Assembly (NCBI GenBank): GCA_905202125.1
Contig: CAJKQX010000057.1
Coordinates: forward strand, 1 to 16,338
DNA: 16,338 bases
Direction of reading: 5' to 3'
DNA from: an uncultured Prevotella sp.
GTDB lineage: Bacteria > Bacteroidota > Bacteroidia > Bacteroidales > Bacteroidaceae
The translations under genes were made by a program, and so were the position numbers. A model generated the notes under the pieces. The model searched no databases, was not told where the DNA came from, and saw only the letters and a program-made list of their open reading frames with translations. Shown here in pieces: positions 13,780 through 16,338 of the stretch. How positions within the stretch are numbered: position 1 is the first letter of the stretch; every line of letters begins with the position of its first letter.

Positions 13780-16020
13780 ATGTATATGCTAAAGAATTAT
13801 ATCACATCGGTCGTCATTGCTCTCGGCTTGACGACTGTCGCCAACGCTCAGCAGGTCTTGCCCGTCTATCTGGACGAGAGCAAGCCTATGGAGCAACGCG
13901 TGGAAGATGCACTGTCGCGTATGACATTGGCAGAGAAGATTGCCGTGATACACGCACAGAGCAAGTTCTCATCTCCCGGCGTCAAACGTCTGGGTTTTCC
14001 CGACCTATGGACCGATGACGGTCCTCACGGCGTACGTCCCGACGTGTTGTGGGATGAGTGGGAACAGGCAGGACAGACCAACGACTCATGCGTGGCGTTC
14101 CCTGCCCTCACATGTCTGGCGGCATCGTGGAATCCGCAGATGTCGCGCCACTACGGCGAGGCTCTTGGCGAGGAGGCTCTCTATCGCGGCAAGGACATGA
14201 TGCTCGGACCGGGCGTCAACATCAACCGCACACCGCTCAACGGACGCAACTTTGAATACATGGGCGAAGACCCCTACCTGACATCGCGCATGGTCATACC
14301 TTACATCCAGGGACTGCAGTCAAAGGGTGTGGCAGCATGCGTCAAGCACTACGCACTCAACAATGATGAGGAATACCGCCATCAGGTCAATGTTATCGTG
14401 GATGACCGCGCGCTACATGAGATTTATCTCCCGGCCTTCAAAGCTGCTGTCACCGAGGCCGGCACATGGGCTATCATGGGGGCTTACAACCTGTACAAGA
14501 ACCAGCACAACTGTCACAACGACATCATGCTCAACAAGATACTCAAGAAGGACTGGCAGTTTGACGGCGTGGTGGTATCCGACTGGGGTGGCACTCACGA
14601 CACGGACGAGGCTGTGAAAAACGGGCTCGACATGGAGTTCGGCACATGGACCGATGGTCTGACAATGGGTGCTACCAACGCATACGACAATTACTATTTG
14701 GCCACACCTTATTATAAAGGCATTCTCGAAGGCAAATACACGCAGAACGAACTCGACGACAAAGTGCGTCGTGTGCTCCGTCTGTTCTTCCGCACCACGA
14801 TGAACCGCAACCGTCCGTTCGGATTCCTCTGCTCGGAGTCTCACTATCATACAGCTAAAGCTGTGGCCGAGGAGGGCATCGTGCTGCTGCAAAACAATCG
14901 CAACGTGCTGCCCATCAACATGCAGACAGTGAAGAAGGTGCTCGTCGTGGGCGAGAACGCCATCAAGATGATGACCGTGGGAGGCGGCAGTTCTTCGCTC
15001 AAGGTACAGCATGAGATATCGCCGCTCGATGGTCTGAAGAACCGTCTGAAAGGCGTTGAGGTGGAATATGCCCGTGGCTACGTGGGCGATGTGACCGGCG
15101 ATTACAACGGTGTGACCACCGGACAGGACCTCAAGGACAACCGCTCGGCCGAGCAACTGATTGCCGAGGCTGTGGAGAAAGCCAAGAGCGCCGACTACGT
15201 CATCATGTTCGGCGGACTCAACAAGAGCGACTATCAGGACTGTGAGGGTCATGACCGCAAGCAGTACGAACTGCCCTACGACCAGAACAAGCTCATCGAG
15301 GCTCTGGCCAAAGCCAACAAGAAATTCGTGTATGTCAATATCTCGGGCAACGCCGTGGCCATGCCGTGGAAAGACCGTGTGCCCGCCATCGTTCAGGGAT
15401 GGTTCCTCGGTTCGGAGGCCGGCAACGCACTGGCTTCCATCCTCACCGGCGACGCCAATCCTTCGGGCAAACTGCCCTACACATGGGCCGTCGGCCTCAA
15501 CGACATACCCGCCCACAAGCTCGACGCTTATCCCGGCACATGGCGCACCGACAAGAAGGTCATCGATGAGGAATACAAGGAAGGCATCTTCGTAGGCTAC
15601 CGCTGGTTTGACAAGGAGAAGACCCAACCTCTCTTCGCCTTCGGCCACGGACTGAGCTACACCACATTCAAGATGGACAAGGCCACCGCCGACAAGAGCG
15701 AGATGAACGCCGACGGACAGATCACATTCACCGTCAACGTCACCAACACCGGCAAACGCACGGGTAGCGAGGTGGTGCAGCTCTACATCCGCGACATGAA
15801 ATCATCACTCGTGCGTCCGCTCAAGGAACTGAAAGGATTCGGCAAGGTACAGCTCAATCCTGGCGAGACAAGACCCGTAAGCATCACCATCGACAAGACC
15901 GCTCTGAGCTTCTACAACGACAAGACCGGTCAGTGGACTGCCGAGCCGGGCGAATTCGAGGCATGGATTGGCAACGCCTCCGACAACATCACTTCAAAAA
16001 TAAAGTTTGTTCTCAAATAA
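13780..16020 (+). CDS. GH3 beta-glucosidase, periplasmic
   Basis: A 746-residue family 3 glycosidase. The ATG at 13780 (or 13786) opens a signal peptide ending ANAQQ; the frame is open back to 13306, but that part overlaps GH5 and looks non-coding. The N-terminal barrel spans about 35-345 and holds DGPHGVRPD, NFEYMGEDP, KHYALNN and the nucleophile D268 in VVVSDWGG. The C-terminal alpha/beta domain spans about 360-630, with E489 in CEGHDRKQYELP as likely acid/base. A fibronectin-III-like domain closes the protein at about 645-745. There is no lipobox, so it should be free in the periplasm, releasing glucose from imported oligosaccharides. Length and domain order are usual for BglX-like GH3. 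Last gene of the operon; stop TAA. Confidence 0.93.
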   Translation: MYMLKNYITSVVIALGLTTVANAQQVLPVYLDESKPMEQRVEDALSRMTLAEKIAVIHAQSKFSSPGVKRLGFPDLWTDDGPHGVRPDVLWDEWEQAGQTNDSCVAFPALTCLAASWNPQMSRHYGEALGEEALYRGKDMMLGPGVNINRTPLNGRNFEYMGEDPYLTSRMVIPYIQGLQSKGVAACVKHYALNNDEEYRHQVNVIVDDRALHEIYLPAFKAAVTEAGTWAIMGAYNLYKNQHNCHNDIMLNKILKKDWQFDGVVVSDWGGTHDTDEAVKNGLDMEFGTWTDGLTMGATNAYDNYYLATPYYKGILEGKYTQNELDDKVRRVLRLFFRTTMNRNRPFGFLCSESHYHTAKAVAEEGIVLLQNNRNVLPINMQTVKKVLVVGENAIKMMTVGGGSSSLKVQHEISPLDGLKNRLKGVEVEYARGYVGDVTGDYNGVTTGQDLKDNRSAEQLIAEAVEKAKSADYVIMFGGLNKSDYQDCEGHDRKQYELPYDQNKLIEALAKANKKFVYVNISGNAVAMPWKDRVPAIVQGWFLGSEAGNALASILTGDANPSGKLPYTWAVGLNDIPAHKLDAYPGTWRTDKKVIDEEYKEGIFVGYRWFDKEKTQPLFAFGHGLSYTTFKMDKATADKSEMNADGQITFTVNVTNTGKRTGSEVVQLYIRDMKSSLVRPLKELKGFGKVQLNPGETRPVSITIDKTALSFYNDKTGQWTAEPGEFEAWIGNASDNITSKIKFVLK

Positions 16021-16033
16021 ATATTTGGTTATG

Positions 16034-16055
16034 GTGGGATTTTCTTTCATCCCAC
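16034..16055 (+). other. Hairpin just after GH3
   Basis: GTGGGAT, 8-nt loop, ATCCCAC; a perfect 7-bp stem 13 nt after the GH3 stop. No T-tract follows, so it may protect the 3' end of the mRNA while termination occurs at 16120-16155. Confidence 0.45.
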
Positions 16056-16119
16056 ATTAAAGTAAAGAGTATTGTTTCACAGGGATTAAAAACGTGAGTG
16101 TCGGGAAGATACCGCGGCA

Positions 16120-16155
16120 AACGACTTGGATATCTATCCAAGTCGTTATTTTTTT
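16120..16155 (+). terminator. Intrinsic terminator of the PUL operon
   Basis: AACGACTTGGA (16120-16130), loop TATCTA, TCCAAGTCGTT (16137-16147), then A and seven T residues (16149-16155). A perfect 11-bp stem with a T-run is a textbook rho-independent terminator, placed 100 nt after the GH3 stop. Confidence 0.9.
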
Positions 16156-16224
16156 GGTTCATCCGACATTTGGAGTGACGAAACGAAAACCATTGATAAA
16201 CATGACAGATATCCACAAGTCGGT

Positions 16225-16265
16225 GTAGGGCCGCAAACTTTTGCGGCCGCAACAGGTGGCCCTAC
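16225..16265. repeat. REP-like nested palindrome starting with GTAG
   Basis: GTAGGGCC at 16225-16232 pairs with GGCCCTAC at 16258-16265. Nested inside, GCCGCAAA (16230-16237) and TTTGCGGC (16240-16247) form a second inverted repeat. A GTAG tetranucleotide followed by a palindrome is the known layout of REP elements moved by TnpA-REP (RAYT) transposases. No transposase is in this window. Confidence 0.55.
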
Positions 16266-16338
16266 TTTTGATACCTTGAGGTTGCGCTCGCAAATCCAAA
16301 TTTTTAACATTTCGTTTTTGCAGGATTTACTTCCGTTT

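Larger units (their letters stand above)
16021..16338. other. Gene-free right end of the window
   Basis: These 318 bases follow GH3 and hold the post-GH3 hairpin, the operon terminator and the REP-like palindrome. The last 70 bases (from about 16266) are AT-rich and show nothing I can name; the next gene lies beyond the edge. Confidence 0.65.

Noticed and set aside
14413..15648. 411-codon open frame antisense to GH3
   Set aside because: It is a GC-rich shadow of the GH3 codons, with no family motif and no promoter or start context. The GH3 frame has complete catalytic motifs.
16013..16252. 79-codon minus-strand frame after GH3
   Set aside because: It crosses the operon terminator and part of the REP-like palindrome and has no family features.

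Overview
This window looks like a chromosomal segment of a Bacteroidales bacterium, most likely Prevotellaceae or a close relative such as Muribaculaceae. The signs are a SusC/SusD pair with carbohydrase genes, Bacteroidetes-type promoters (TTTG / TAnnTTTG), A-rich leaders without Shine-Dalgarno motifs, lipoproteins with acidic residues after the lipobox cysteine, and a DUF6377-type regulator. Genus is not settled by sequence reading alone.

Left part (1-1731, minus strand): a housekeeping block. It holds rpsU (ribosomal protein S21), a XerC-type tyrosine recombinase, hpf (ribosome hibernation factor) and the 5' part of a tRNA-Thr(UGU) that runs off the left edge. rpsU-xerC-hpf reads as one operon with a plausible promoter upstream of rpsU. 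The tRNA has its own near-perfect promoter placed between the hpf stop and the tRNA.

Middle (1635-2576): about 940 bp without a credible gene. It carries three kinds of repeat: tandem GGGCCC-centred near-palindromes, a 9-bp TCTTATAAA tandem, and three spaced copies of a 32-bp hairpin. The hairpin copy farthest downstream is a good intrinsic terminator for the regulator gene to its right.

Right part (2577-16155): a polysaccharide utilization locus (PUL). A membrane-anchored DUF6377-like regulator (minus strand) is divergent from a plus-strand operon: susC, susD, a surface glycan-binding lipoprotein with a PKD-like domain and two copies of a beta-sandwich domain, a BACON-BACON-GH16 surface endoglucanase, a GH5 enzyme broken by an in-frame TAG, and a periplasmic GH3 beta-glucosidase, followed by a strong terminator. 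GH16 + GH5 + GH3 points to a beta-glucan substrate (laminarin-type beta-1,3-glucan or mixed-linkage beta-1,3/1,4-glucan). The model is surface cutting by GH16, capture by SusD and the binding protein, import through SusC, and conversion to glucose by GH3, with GH5 assisting if functional.

Most notable points: the amber codon that splits the otherwise intact GH5 gene; stem-loops in every intergenic gap after susD but not between susC and susD; the tandem hairpin array behind the regulator; the internal duplication in the glycan-binding protein; and a REP-like GTAG palindrome near the right edge. I did not find CRISPR, transposase, phage or defence genes, and I do not claim an entirely new system.
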